DNA of 64,000 bases from Paulinella micropora (lineage: Eukaryota; Cercozoa; Imbricatea; Euglyphida; Paulinellidae): NCBI GenBank assembly GCA_019918135.1, contig WBZZ01004123.1, positions 216,802 through 280,801 of the forward strand, given 5' to 3'. Positions 32,159 to 42,775 of the stretch are shown here, in pieces. Each line of letters starts with the position of its first letter. Within the stretch, counting starts at the first letter, position 1. Made by a program: the position numbers and the translations under genes. Below the pieces are notes generated by a model that did not search any database, was not told where the DNA came from, and saw only the letters and a list, made by a program, of their open reading frames with translations.

Positions 32159-32760
32159 CGGCCCGCGTCGTGCGGGGGAGATTTTGTGCACCCGACATGC
32201 GCCCCCCCCCCCCCCCCGCGCCCCCCCCCCCCTCTCCCTCACACTCTTTTTTTTTTCTTTCGGTCCCCCCCGCCCCGCCCGACCCCCCTCCAAGCGTGGG
32301 GGGGGGGGGGCGAGGTGGTGGGGGCGAGGTGCAGAGGGGGGGGGGTGTGGGAGTGGGAGGGACGAAGAAAGGGATCTGGGGGGAAAGGCGCAAATTATCA
32401 GGCGGTGTGGGAGGGGCGAGGGGGGGGGGGGGAACTCTCCCGCAAGAATCCCCCCTCCTGACTATTGTGCAAGTGCCAAAAAAAAGCAGGATTCTTGTGC
32501 AGGCCAAGGCCGAACAGAGCAAAGGGGGTAGTATTACTAACAGTGGAGGGAGGGAAAGGAGATGGGGGTGGAACGCGAGGGAGGGGGGGGGGGGATAAGG
32601 GCACGGGGGTTGGGAGCGCGGGGAGACAAGCAAGAAAGCAAAGGAGCAAGAGAGACGTGTCATTAGTGGCAGACATCCCCGTAAATTTCGCAAGGACACC
32701 AAAGGAACGGAAAGGGAAAAAACAAAACAAACGAAAAAAAAAAAGAAAAGCCTTCCTGTT
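32159..32760. other. Spacer with the longest C and G runs
   Basis: No gene. Sixteen C at 32202-32217, twelve C at 32221-32232, and G runs near 32300, 32336 and 32420. Open frames here are low complexity. It lies upstream of both Rpb2 (minus) and the next plus-strand gene. Confidence 0.65.
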
Positions 32761-33723
32761 CTTTCTTTTACAGGAACCGCGTGATAAACAGCGAAGGCAC
32801 ACTGCGCGCCTGCCTGTTTGGCCAGAGACACTTCCCTTGCGCTAACAACTTGGGAGATCTTTTAAAGGGTCATGCATTGTCGGTATGCAAGCACAGTTGG
32901 CTGTCCCCTCTCAATTATTGGGAAAAGCTGGCGGGCAGCAATCACTTAGAGGAGGCAAGAAATGCGTGCCAGGGAGTAAGGAGTTTGATTCAATCCTGTG
33001 TTCGCCAATGCCCCGTTCGATTCTCACGACGCTCTTTATGTTCTGGAATGAAAGTGCTGAAAAACAGGACTTTACGATCAGCCCCTGCTGGATGCTGGCG
33101 GAGATGCATCTCTGTGACGGTCGTCTGAGTGGGCGCAAAACCCTGGATATCACTAGGTGCAAGTCGGGAGGCATGCCGACCGACACTAAGGTCCTTGGAA
33201 GAGGTTGTAATTGTAGTGGACCGCACGCTAGAGCTCATGGCTCAATAGCACCCGGAGCGGGCTTCGTTTTATAATAGTGTCAGAAAAGGCTGGCCCGAGG
33301 TTGTACAACTTGGCGAACTCAACGATCTGGACAAGGTGTACGACAACAATGGCCAGCTACTTATTTCACAGTGCCCCACCAAGGGTCTGCAAGAACTGCG
33401 TGAACACGTCCGAAACCTGACCAAAAAAAAGGGGGGAAGGAGCCCTGCATCTTCATCGGCACGCACGGTAATGTGCTCTATAATGCACTGAGTGCCAGGG
33501 TTTTTAACGGCAGTATTATCAAAATCGGGGCAGTCTTTACCAACAGGGAATTTGCGATCGAAACACGCAAGCAGGTTTTTCCAGGCTGGGCACTTTTGCG
33601 GCCGTGCGACTGCAAAGTCAAGGTTCTAGAGCTTTGGGATTCAAAAACGGCTACCAACCTTAAATCACTGCGCTCGCAACCGAGAGATCCTGACTCAAGA
33701 AATTTATTAAAATCACACAAATA
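32761..33723 (+). pseudogene. Hypothetical protein, several frameshifts
   Basis: A chain of protein-like segments in successive frames: EGTLRACLFGQRHFPCANN, FDSILCSPMPRSILTTLF, VVIVVDRTLELMAQ, FYNSVRKGWPEVVQLGEL and IFIGTHGNVLYNALSARVF, ending at TAG 33721-33723. Frame changes lie near 32985, 33190 and 33430 (the last in an A/G homopolymer), and TAG 33246-33248 is in frame. The VVIVVDRT strand ending in Asp hints at an alpha/beta fold. No start codon is assigned. The first segment follows a pyrimidine tract ending TTACAG, which could be a 3' splice site. Family not recognised. Confidence 0.4.
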
Positions 33724-34491
33724 GATTTCAAAGCCAATGAATGGTGAGTGTTTAATAATTCAACTGTTTTCTCTCTAACACAAAGACCTTCCTCCCTTAC
33801 TTTCTGACAGGCCCTCCCAGCGCCGCTCCCCCTTCCCAGTGCCAAGGCTGCCGGCGCCGCCTTTTTTCTTTTGTCAAGATGCTTTCCCCAGGCAATGCCT
33901 TTTTTTCCCCCTAATCCCCTCGCCCCTCCCACCCCCCGTCGATCACCCCGTTCGGCTCTCTCTCTCCCTTGTGTTCTGGACAGCCTTGGTGTTGGCTCAA
34001 AAGGAGGGAGGAGGGGGGGGGGGGAAGAAAGAGGGACGGGACGGGGGGGGGCTAGCTCTTTTTCTGTGCGGGGAGGGAGAGAAAGGGTGATTTTCGGGGG
34101 GGCCCTGCAAACTAAGGCCCCCCCCCCCCCCCCCTCTACTTCCTCCCCCCCACCCCCCGCCCCGCTCCTCTGCTCTGTTCTGTATTTCTTTTTGTCTCGT
34201 TTGCTTTTTTTCTTTCTCTTCTGCCCTGTTGCGCGCGAGTTTGGGCTCCCGGGAAGGGAGAGGGGTGGCCCCCCCCCCTCTTAGTGCGCGCTAACCCCTT
34301 TCGTTGCGCATTTGAATCCGCGCCTCGCTACTTCTTGTTTATTTTCTGTCAACACCTAATGCCACGAAAAGCGTGCGCAACAACAAACGAAAAACAAAAA
34401 TAAACAGCCTCTTGTCTCTGAGCCACTCTGCGTTTTGGACACTCCCCCCCCCCCCCACACACACACATATTCGCGTTCCGTCTTGGCGAAC
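33724..34491. other. Spacer with G and C runs
   Basis: No gene. G runs near 34013 and C runs at about 34118-34134 and 34444-34456. The last C run lies about 35 nt before the next ATG. Confidence 0.6.
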
Positions 34492-35439
34492 ATGCACGCG
34501 ACGACCGCCCTGTGGATTTGCCCAGACTGCCCTGCACGGCACAAGTCTTACAATAGCACCAAGGCCTGTGTGTACCCCGGACAATCAATTGCTAACTGTT
34601 CCTACTATGATTGCAACTGTCTGGCCTTCGGTAGCGGCCCATTTTTACTTTCTAGGGCCGACGGTTTTGGTCTCCTAACCCTTGCGGTGCCGCTTGCGAT
34701 CAACCAAGGGATTGAAACGCGCATGCAATTTTCAGAGGGTTGCTACGGGTGGCTAGAGATGTACGTGCAACAGGTGGCAGCGCCCAATAGCGACGACGTA
34801 TCATACGACAGGTCTGCGCTGGGCGCACTGTGTGCGGATTCTTTGCACAACCCCTCCGAAAACGTGTGGCCAGTCATCAACAACAGTTACAGCAACGAAT
34901 ACGGTACGACAAACAGGCGCAACTTCTACCAAAACTATGAGATGCCAGAAAACTACAATGCTATCGGGGGGGACGTAGTCCTACGGCACCGGTGGGCACG
35001 CCCTTATTTGAACTGGTCCAGCGTAGATGCGTACCTTGTGTTAGTCTTTGGAATGTACGACATTTCCGAGGGCATTGACGTTTGTATGCAGCTGGAAATA
35101 GGCGCGCCCTTCGAGCTGGAGCAGCTACCTTTGAATGCATCCGCCTGCGGCTGCACGCGCGGGGCCTGCCCGCACCTGCCTGCTAATTTCAGTAGTTCCC
35201 AAGACAGCAACGGCTATTTGGTCTACAGCGGGTGCGGCTTGACAGCGCGCACGACAACCCCCGACCCACCCTCCTTCTCGACTGGTGCCCCCAAGACGAC
35301 AACGATGACAACAACGACTGCCTTCCTGCCCTCGACCTCCTCTACCGCGACTGTACAAGTGTCGTCTGGGTCTTCCAGGCCGTGGCCACACGTCATGCTT
35401 GCACTGAGCCTCGTGGCTGCTACGCTTGCCATGTCTTGA
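34492..35439 (+). CDS. Cys-rich surface protein with mucin-like stalk (315 aa)
   Basis: From ATG 34492, about 240 residues rich in Cys and N-glycosylation sequons (NCS, NNS, NWS, NAS, NFS) are followed by a Thr/Ser/Pro-rich stretch (TTTMTTTTAFLPSTSS) and a C-terminal hydrophobic segment, VMLALSLVAATLAMS, fitting a GPI-anchored or membrane-anchored ectodomain. No signal peptide is visible from this start, so an upstream exon or start may be missing. The frame is intact and ends in TGA. The fold is not recognised. It may be a virion envelope protein or a cell-surface protein. Confidence 0.6.
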   Translation: MHATTALWICPDCPARHKSYNSTKACVYPGQSIANCSYYDCNCLAFGSGPFLLSRADGFGLLTLAVPLAINQGIETRMQFSEGCYGWLEMYVQQVAAPNSDDVSYDRSALGALCADSLHNPSENVWPVINNSYSNEYGTTNRRNFYQNYEMPENYNAIGGDVVLRHRWARPYLNWSSVDAYLVLVFGMYDISEGIDVCMQLEIGAPFELEQLPLNASACGCTRGACPHLPANFSSSQDSNGYLVYSGCGLTARTTTPDPPSFSTGAPKTTTMTTTTAFLPSTSSTATVQVSSGSSRPWPHVMLALSLVAATLAMS

Positions 35440-35907
35440 TACACGTATCTTAATTTCAAGACAATGCAAGCGAGTGGGTGGATAAGACGGAAGGCAGAGG
35501 GACGGCGAGTATGGAAAGAGTAAACAAAAAAAAAGTAACAATGTCTGCCGTGATATTAATGACCGTACCAAATCTTTTTTTATTTCTCTCTCCAGTAGTC
35601 TTCTAAAAAAAATCTCTTAACTTATACCACACCCCTCCTCCTTCCTTTGTCGATCCTCAGGTTCACACCCCCCCCCCCCCGAGAATAAGACAACACGTCA
35701 CGGGAAGAGGATTGAGGCGGGATGACGATTCTCTTGTCCCCCGTGCATTCTCTCCTTTTTCTTCTTCCCCCCCCCTCTCCACCACCTTTTTTCAAGGTTT
35801 ATATTTGCTGCAAGTATTGTAAATTTAAAAAAAAGAAAAGAAAAATCAAAAAACGATCGCAGCTTCTCAGCAAAGAAACGTACAACGCCAAAAAAAGACC
35901 ACAGACG
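35440..35907. other. Spacer with C run and A-rich leader
   Basis: No gene. C runs near 35669-35680 and 35767-35775, then about 80 nt of A-rich leader up to the next ATG. Confidence 0.6.
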
Positions 35908-38004
35908 ATGACAAGCATGCTTTGTTTGCTTGCTTGTGTGCTGGCAATCGCTCAAGGCGCGGTCGTGCGCAGCATCGTCTCGGACCTGGTGCAGCGCAAC
36001 AACGACCAGACGCTCGACGACGCGCGAGTAGAGCAGCTAGTCACGGTCGATTTCGACGCCTGCCAGCGGCCCTTCGGCGACGCCACAGGCGACCGCGTGC
36101 GCCTGCTGCTCAATCTGACTGACGGCCGTTCGGTGCCTGTCTGGCTCAAGTGCAGCGGCGTGTTCTACAAAACGCCGATCGAGTCCATCGAGTTTTTGCC
36201 GCTCACGCTGCGGTTGCACGAACACATGTCCTGCGAGGGCGACATCGTCAACATGGCGCTGGCGTCCGTGGCGCGCACGCCCGTGCCACGGGCCAAGACT
36301 GTCTATGAGCTAGTAGCAGCAAGCTTCTGGCGCAGCGGCCTCAACGGCACTAGTGCCGGGGCGCGCCGGCGCTTGTTGAAAATCTCTAATGACCCGTTGT
36401 ACGCGACTGTGACCGAACCAGGCGCTGCCTCCCCGCTCGGAGGCCTGCTCATCAACCCCGGCAGCCAGTGCACGCAGCCCCCGAGCGGCGGCTGTGAAGA
36501 TCGACACTACCACCCCGAATTTATCCGACAGTACCGCCAAAAGCACCTAGGCGTCACGTACCGCGACCTGCAGAAAAGAACCGGCTGCACCGAAGGAACT
36601 CGCACAATAGCTGGAAGCTGGAACCGCGACTGGAACTGGTCGTGGCAGAACGCGCTGGTAGAGTACAACCGGTTGCGCCTGCTGTTCGAGCATGAGCACG
36701 AGCTAGCCACCAAGTGCTTGGTGCACATGCTGTGCACGGGCGGGGACGCCCTGCCGGGGTACGCCGAGCCACATGTACACCGGAAGCGCGCGCTCGAGCT
36801 GCACCACACGTAAGCGAGGCTGCGCCTGGCCACGGCGCCGTACAAGGTTTGGATGAACAACGGCCAGACATTCCAGAATTATTTGCTTTCTCCATTCCTA
36901 GAAGAAAACGGGCTCTGGAGTGACAAGAAGCAGCGCAACTGAGCTGGGCGCCGACATAGACAGGACCAATGACACGTACAAGCTGATGCAGGAGCAGGAC
37001 CGCATGCGGCAGCTAGTGGCGTTCCAGACCATTGACAGGCGCACGGCGTGCTCGGCCGTGCAAGCCAGCTTTTGGGATGAATCGCGCCGCCGAGGCGTAG
37101 TGCAGGCCCACGTGCTCAACATCACGGGCGTCAGCTTCAAGGGCGACGCGAACCCGCCGGGCGACCCGCCGCCGGCGGGCAGGCTGGGGTCAGTTACCAG
37201 CGCGCGCGACATGTACCGCTGGCTGCAGGCGTCGCGCCTGGCGCCGGCGCCGGCTGCTTACCCAAACGTCTATAAGGACCAGGACTACGCAATTTTCGGC
37301 GCCAAACAAAACCTGCCGCGCTCGCAGGCAGGCTACCCTACGCAGTGGCAGTGGGACCCGCCTTGTAGCCTTGACGCCGATCGGCGGCGTGCCGCGGCAG
37401 CGAGAGCAGTGCCCCGGGGCCAAATACCCTATACCCGCGCGTGTTCGCCAGGGACAACCGCTGCAAGTTCACCCCCAACGTGACGGTGGACACGCAGGAG
37501 GCGTACAGCTGCGTGCCCGCGCAGATCTACGCGGCCAACGCGGCCTCGCAGTGGAGTAGCGGCGCGTGTGCGACCGTGGACGAGAGGATGCTGTACTGCG
37601 CGCTGGCCGACGACGGCTGCATCTCGGCGTCCGCAGACGACATCGCGGCCAAGTGCTTCGGCGGGTCCGCCGAGGCCTTCTGGCGGGCCCTGGTCGAGAG
37701 TTTGTGGGTGCTGCTGGGTGACGACGGGGACTGCTTCGTGGAGCAGCAGTCCGGAGAATCAGAGCTTGACACCTACAGGCGCTACTTCTGTAAGGGCGGG
37801 AGCCTGAAGGAGTCTCAGTTCTGGTTCCGATCGGCTGGCAACAACAGTGACGTCGGCTGGCTGCGCGGCGTGGAGTGCCCGTGCGCAGAGTCGACGAACG
37901 AGGGGCTCAAGGTGTGCCCCGTGAACCCCTGGGAGCGGCTGGCGGCCGACGGGCGGCTGCGTCCGGCCCCCCCCCCCCCCCATTCTCCCTTCCCCTTCGA
38001 CTGA
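35908..38004 (+). pseudogene. Large secreted Cys-rich protein, disrupted
   Basis: ATG 35908 gives a clear signal peptide, SMLCLLACVLAIAQGAVV. The ectodomain runs through CQRPFGDATGDRVRLLLN, HMSCEGDIVNMALAS and TKCLVHMLCTGGDALPGY, then TAA 36811-36813 interrupts a frame that continues protein-like (PYKVWMNNGQTFQNY). Frame changes near 36935 and 37435 lead to RTACSAVQASFWDESRR and CKFTPNVTVDTQEAYSC, ending at TGA 38002. About 700 codons in all, with many Cys and sequons and no transmembrane helix. The family is not recognised. It sits next to another surface-type gene, suggesting a cluster of exported proteins. Confidence 0.55.
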
Positions 38005-38020
38005 CTGTCACACACAAAAA

Positions 38021-38442
38021 ATGTCACAGCCAGGCAAAAGACCCTCGTTGAGCAGCCCAGCTGCCCAGCCACAAGAAACAAAAGACCGCGGACGAAGCAG
38101 TTGACGTCCGTTCCAGCTGTCCAGCGAGGCAAAAACGCGCTTAACGCAGAGTGGTGCGCTCAGCGCGACGAATGTGTGCTTCTCTATGAGGAAGAATGCA
38201 GCGAGGAAGATAACCTGGCCCTGGTAGTAGAGCAAGTGCACAAGGCAAAGACGCCGAAAGAGCTAAAAGTGATCTGTCAGAAGCTGCTCCGTGAGCTGGT
38301 GGGCGCCCGCGCGATCGCCGAGGCCTTCCGAGGCTTTGCGGAGATGAGTGATTTTGACAGATGCCGGCTCTACAGCTGCGGTGGCGCTATTTGCAGCGAG
38401 TGGCGGCACCCCGAAGAAACCAGCGGCTGCCCTTGCAACTAG
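38021..38442 (+). pseudogene. Small helical protein, frameshifted
   Basis: ATG 38021, 17 nt after the preceding stop and directly after an A-rich leader, gives MSQPGKRPSLSSPAAQPQET. The frame closes at TGA about 38102, while an overlapping frame continues with WCAQRDECVLLYEEECSEE and KVICQKLLRELVGARAIAEA to TAG 38440. Likely one indel near 38100. A basic Ser/Pro tail followed by acidic helices and terminal Cys. Unknown function. Confidence 0.45.
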
Positions 38443-38629
38443 AATGAAGACTCAGCCTCTTATTAGGCAAACACAAGACTTTTTCCCCTCATTTTCTGTG
38501 CGCGGGTTTCCCACGCGATGTGCTCTTTTCTTGTTCTTGTTTTTTTGGTTTAGCCTCCTGTCAAATGTTTTTTTTGTGCTAGCCTATTAAAATTCTATGG
38601 TCAAATACCAAAAAGCACATGCTTCCCAT

Positions 38630-39442
38630 TCAAAAGGCTGCCGGCACCCAAATTTTTACAGTCTTTTGCTTATTCGTTTTAATACGGTTCTGGTTTGGAT
38701 TCCTTTTTCTGGCCAGCTCTGCTTTCACGTTATGCTTCTGGAGGCTTAGCATGTAAACCTCAAAATTACCAAAGGGTCCGTACAAAATTACGTCGAAACC
38801 GTCACCCCCCCCGCGATATTGCGGGCACATAGCCTTGGGGCGCCCCCGAGACGCCGCAACCCACGAACCACCTGCGGCCCGCTTCGTAGGAGGGATAAAA
38901 CTGTCGGGATATTGGCGCGTAGTTGGTCGTACAGAGCTGCACTGCAGATGAACAGCACAGGAGGTTGTACATCACCGTACGTGAAAAATGGCCCGCCGCT
39001 TTGGGCAGCAGCAGAATGTACGGGAACCGCAGCAGTGGGTCTAGTCTCGAGGCACGATATGAGTCAATTTCGTCCTCTGTGGTCATAACCGCGGTCCGCA
39101 GAACCGGTGAGAGCGCATTGAGGCAATCAAACCCGTTCACAGCGCCGTCGCGTGGCAGGAAGAATTTTCCCAGTCATGCTTACCTTCATTTTCGCTGCCC
39201 AGCGCTTCCTTTTCGGTTACGGAATTCCACCAAGAGCTATGCTTGGTGGCGTGGTTGGGTCGCCGGTGGCTGAAGTCTGGCATGATGAACCGAAAGGAGT
39301 CGACAAACTCTTGATATGGCATGGCCAGTACACAGTCGGATCGCGCCGCGGACAACAGGTCGAGAAACCATTGGTTTTTGGGTTTGTGCAGGCGCGGCTG
39401 GTCCGCAGATTCTAGTGCGGGGATTTCTGTTAAAGATTGCAT
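38630..39442 (-). pseudogene. Hypothetical protein, two frameshifts
   Basis: ATG 39442 gives MQSLTEIPALESADQPRLHK, continuing through WFLDLLSAARSDCVLAMPYQ. Frame changes near 39150 and 38815 connect it to VLRTAVMTTEDEIDSYRASR and YPSYEAGRRWFVGCGVSG, and then to GFDVILYGPFGNFEVYML, with a basic tail ending at 38630. Roughly 270 codons. Both frame changes are in or near short homopolymers. Not recognised. Convergent with the small gene on its left. Confidence 0.45.
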
Positions 39443-39550
39443 TTTAGCGTTCCCTCCTCTCTTTTTTGTTTTTCTCGTGGTCTGTGTGTCTTTCACACCC
39501 CCGTTCTCGCATCGTCTGCTTTTGTTTTTGTTTTTCTTTTTTTCGGCGGC

Positions 39551-39624
39551 GGAAAGGGCGAGGGAAAGGGCGAGGGAAAGGGCGAGGGAAAGGGCGAGGG
39601 AAAGGGCGAGGGAAAGGGCGAGGG
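39551..39624. repeat. 12-bp minisatellite (GGGAAAGGGCGA)n
   Basis: Six or more head-to-tail copies of a 12-bp purine-rich unit in the spacer between divergent genes at 39442 and 39896. The rest of that spacer holds C runs near 39770-39782 and an A-rich leader before 39896. Confidence 0.85.
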
Positions 39625-39895
39625 GCGGGCGCGGCCCCAAAATGACTCACTATCGCATCGTCTGGCCTCCTCCTCCCCCCTCGCCCTTTCCTTCTCTCAG
39701 TGCTTTTTGTGCGCGGGTGCCCCCCCCTTCTCCCCTCAGGACGTTAGACCGTCCCCTGCCTCTGTCCCCTCCCCCCCCCCCCTCAATTCCCGCGCCCCAC
39801 TGAATATTACGTCCAAAAAACGAAGAAAAAAAAAAGATAACAAACATCGGGGAAGTCGGTGCCAGGGGGACGACCTGTCGTTCGGAAGCAAAAAA

Positions 39896-40883
39896 ATGGC
39901 GGCCTTCGATCGAGACGGTATAATTTATCAGCAACTGGCGCTGAGCCTTGGGTGCAGAGACTTGCTGGCGCTGAGCCAGACCTGCCGCGCTTGGCATCAC
40001 AGGGCAAAGGGGCGCGCGTCGCTGCTGCTCTGCCTACACGCGGCCTTGGACCCCGAGAGCGCGCACAGGTCGTTGCCCGCTAAGGCAGTCTCGCAGGCGC
40101 AACCCGACGTTTCTCTGACCCTGCGCTACATCAGCTGCACCCTGCCGGACGCCCACGTGCGTCTACTGCAGAGCGTCCTGCCGTGCTTTACTAGAGTCCG
40201 GCTGCTGTCTGTGAGCGGGCACCCACGCGCCGTGGCCAAGCTGCTCGCGGCCTGGACCTTGGCGCACAGCAAAACAAATGTCTGCCTGTACCTCCTGGAA
40301 TTGTCGATCCTGCGGCCTCCCGCGGGGGCCCCGTCCGGCTCCTGGAGCAGGCTTGTTGCCGGGGCTGCTGGCGCTGGCGCCCGAGCTCCGGGAACTTAGG
40401 TTGACAAACGTGGACCTGGGGGGTGCGGAGGGCGTGGGCGGCCTGGGCTGCCGCGCGCTGCGGGTGCTGGAGCTGCACGCGTGCGCTAGGGCGCGCATGT
40501 TCGGCCCGGCTTTCCAGCAGCTGGCCCCGCACCTCCGGCGCATCAGCGTGTCGGACCCCGGCTCGCAACTGCAAGAACCAGACGACGTGATGGTCCGGCC
40601 GGGCCCGGCACGGTGGCCCCGCCTAAAGAAAGTAGAGCTGGGCTGCGCGGTAGGTCTGCTGCAGCTGCTGCGCTGGGCCCCGACAGTGCCGGGCGGCACG
40701 AGACCCCCCTGGCTGGACTTGGAACTGCTGAATCTAGGTTCGCGGCACGCGGCTTTGTTTGACGACCTGTCGGCGCTCGGACTCTTAAGGCCCGCCGTGC
40801 TGGCGGTGGTGGACCGCGGGTCCGGCGCCGCGCCCGCGCTGGCCCGCGCGTTCCTGGCCCAGCCGGGCCCAAGCGCGAACTAG
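39896..40883 (+). pseudogene. F-box/leucine-rich-repeat-like protein, frameshifted
   Basis: ATG 39896 follows an A-rich leader. The start, LALSLGCRDLLALSQTCRAW, fits an F-box (L-x3-L-x2-L-x-S-x-T-C-R-x-W), the Skp1-binding part of SCF ubiquitin ligases. LRR-like segments follow, VRLLSVSGHPRAVAKLL and, after a frame change near 40340, LRELRLTNVDLGG, LRVLELHACARAR and LKKVELGCAVGLLQLL. F-box proteins are frequent in giant viruses, where they are thought to redirect host protein degradation. It ends at TAG 40881, 14 nt before the next ATG. Confidence 0.6.
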
Positions 40884-40897
40884 CAATTACCTTAGCC

Positions 40898-41726
40898 ATG
40901 CCGGCCAGAACGGTGCTGCTGACCGACTGTCCGGTGCTGGATGACAGGTCGCGCCTGCAACGTTGGGCTAGGCGCTGGGAAAGGTTTGGCAGACCCACCG
41001 CGGCCGCCGCCCCTTTTTCGTTTCGTGTCTTTCAACTTGTGCAGCTATATCTATCACTTTATCAGGCGGAGCCAGCGCGACCCCGGGCCGTTGCTAGAAC
41101 TGCATAACAGGCCGCTGCGCGCGCTGTGCCGCCTGCCAGTAGCCGTTCACGCTTACGTGTCCTTTCTGTGCGGCCGGGACGACCGGAACGTCAGGTTCCG
41201 TAGCGCGCAAGTGTCGGCCTACGTCAGGGGCAGCTACACACTCCTGCGTGCGTGGCCCAGCAGCGGCGGCCCGGGGACGGTGTACAGCTGCGTGCGGGCC
41301 CAGTTCGGCGAAGATTCGCCCACGTTCTTGGCGTGCGCGGGTTTGGGGGCTCCAGTGGCCGCCCGCCGGCCGCATCCGTGGCAACGGCCGTGGAAGGAGG
41401 GCGCGCAGCTGCGCCTGCTGTTGGCGGACTACCTAAGCGGCCAGGTGGCACGCTTGTCTCGTTTATACCAGCATGGGCAGGACTGTAGTACCGCCGGGGT
41501 CCAGAACGTCGCGCGTACGGTGGAACAGCTTTGTCGGCAGGCCCCGGCTGCCAACTGCTTCGTGCTCGAGGACCCGATGCCCAGAAGGCTGCTGAACCTG
41601 TTAGCGTCGCGGCTCCTGAACGGCCTGTCGACGACCGTGCTGGGCGCGTTTGACGAGGACCGCTGGTGACGGCTAGTAACCCTACGCCTGGACAACCTGC
41701 TGGAGACCATCGCGGCCGGGGGCTAA
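40898..41726 (+). pseudogene. Hypothetical protein, frameshift and in-frame TGA
   Basis: ATG 40898 lies just after the F-box gene, suggesting co-transcription or tight packing. The first 45 codons (MPARTVLLTDCPVLDDRSR) lead, after a frame change near 41035, into LLELHNRPLRALCRLPVAVH, VYSCVRAQFGEDSPTFLA and CFVLEDPMPRRLLNLLAS. TGA 41667-41669 follows TGG, and the frame then continues LVTLRLDNLLETIAAGG to TAA 41724-41726, a more natural end. No family recognised. Confidence 0.45.
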
Positions 41727-41871
41727 GAAATCGACAGAAAGAGCGCGGGGGGGGGGGGGGGGAATGGCGAGCGAGCTAGGGGATGGGGGGCTCTCCCCCC
41801 GTGTCACACACCCCCCCCCCCCTCCCCATCCTTCTTTTTACAACGGTCCTTGCCACAAATCGACTTGACTC

Positions 41872-42159
41872 ATGGGCTACCCCCAAGCGACGCCAATCGA
41901 AGATTTATCGGAATATATTTAACTGTTCCCGATATGCTAAGACTGTACCAGGCTAGTGACTGGAAAGATCAGGCGCAAGATAAATCCTAAGGCGACAGGA
42001 ACGTTCCGTCTGCAGCCCGAAAAGACTTATCAGAAGCAAGAAAGGCAACAGAAAAATCACAGAAATAGTTCAAGCAGATCATGCAGAGACTTGCTAGGAA
42101 GTATCACGCGTAGGATTGGCCACGATTTTAGTAGAACGAATTTTTTGTGTGGACAGTGA
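41872..42159 (+). pseudogene. Small basic ORF with two in-frame TAA
   Basis: From ATG 41872 (MGYPQATPIEDLSEYI) a single frame runs to TGA 42157, interrupted only by TAA at 41920-41922 and 41938-41940. After these it is strongly basic (KIRRKINPKATGTFRLQPEK). The CxxC-like Cys pair around the second TAA would fit one short zinc or Cys motif. Low confidence because it is short. Confidence 0.3.
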
Positions 42160-42562
42160 AAGGTTCTGACTGTCCAGGTGGGGCTGAAAGCAGTCTTTTT
42201 GTGGTCGGCGGTGTAGAAAAAAGGTCAGGCGGGCGCGGCCAAGTGCGCCACCTCCCTGAGCCTCCCTGCGCAGTACAGAATTGTTCAGGATTTTTCCCGT
42301 GAACTGGCACAGACCAGTCAGGCGCTGCCGAACACACCCTGACAATCCCTGCGCAAGTGTGAGAAATGAGGTGGGAGGGGGGTAAGAAATGTTTGCTATA
42401 TCCGCAATTACCGGCAGAATATTGTAAGACACCTGGGGTGGGGGGGGGGCAGGGGGGAGTGGAACAGTCTCAATAGAGTGGGTAGGATGTGTTTGTTTAA
42501 ATTTTAATAAACCAAAAAAAGAGGGGGGAAAATGTCACCCCTTCCCCCGGCCCCCCCCCCAA

Positions 42563-42599
<37 letters not shown>

Positions 42600-42775
42600 T
42601 CGGAGTCTGGGCCGCGTGTGGCATTCCACCTTTCCCCCCTTTTTTTTCTCCTGCCCCCCCCCTCCCCCTCGCCAACACCACACACGCACACACACGAAAC
42701 AGATTCCTCCGTCGTCGTTGTATCTCTCTTCTCTATATTTTTTTTAAAAAGTAACAAGAAGAGCGGAGAGGAGAG
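42160..42775. other. Spacer with poly-T and C runs
   Basis: No gene I can support. C run near 42551-42560, poly-T of more than 30 nt at about 42565-42596, C runs near 42654, and an A/G-rich leader directly before ATG 42776. Confidence 0.6.

Noticed and set aside
42094-42432. 112-codon minus-strand frame
   Set aside because: Lacks an ATG start and overlaps the small plus-strand ORF; no motif supports it.
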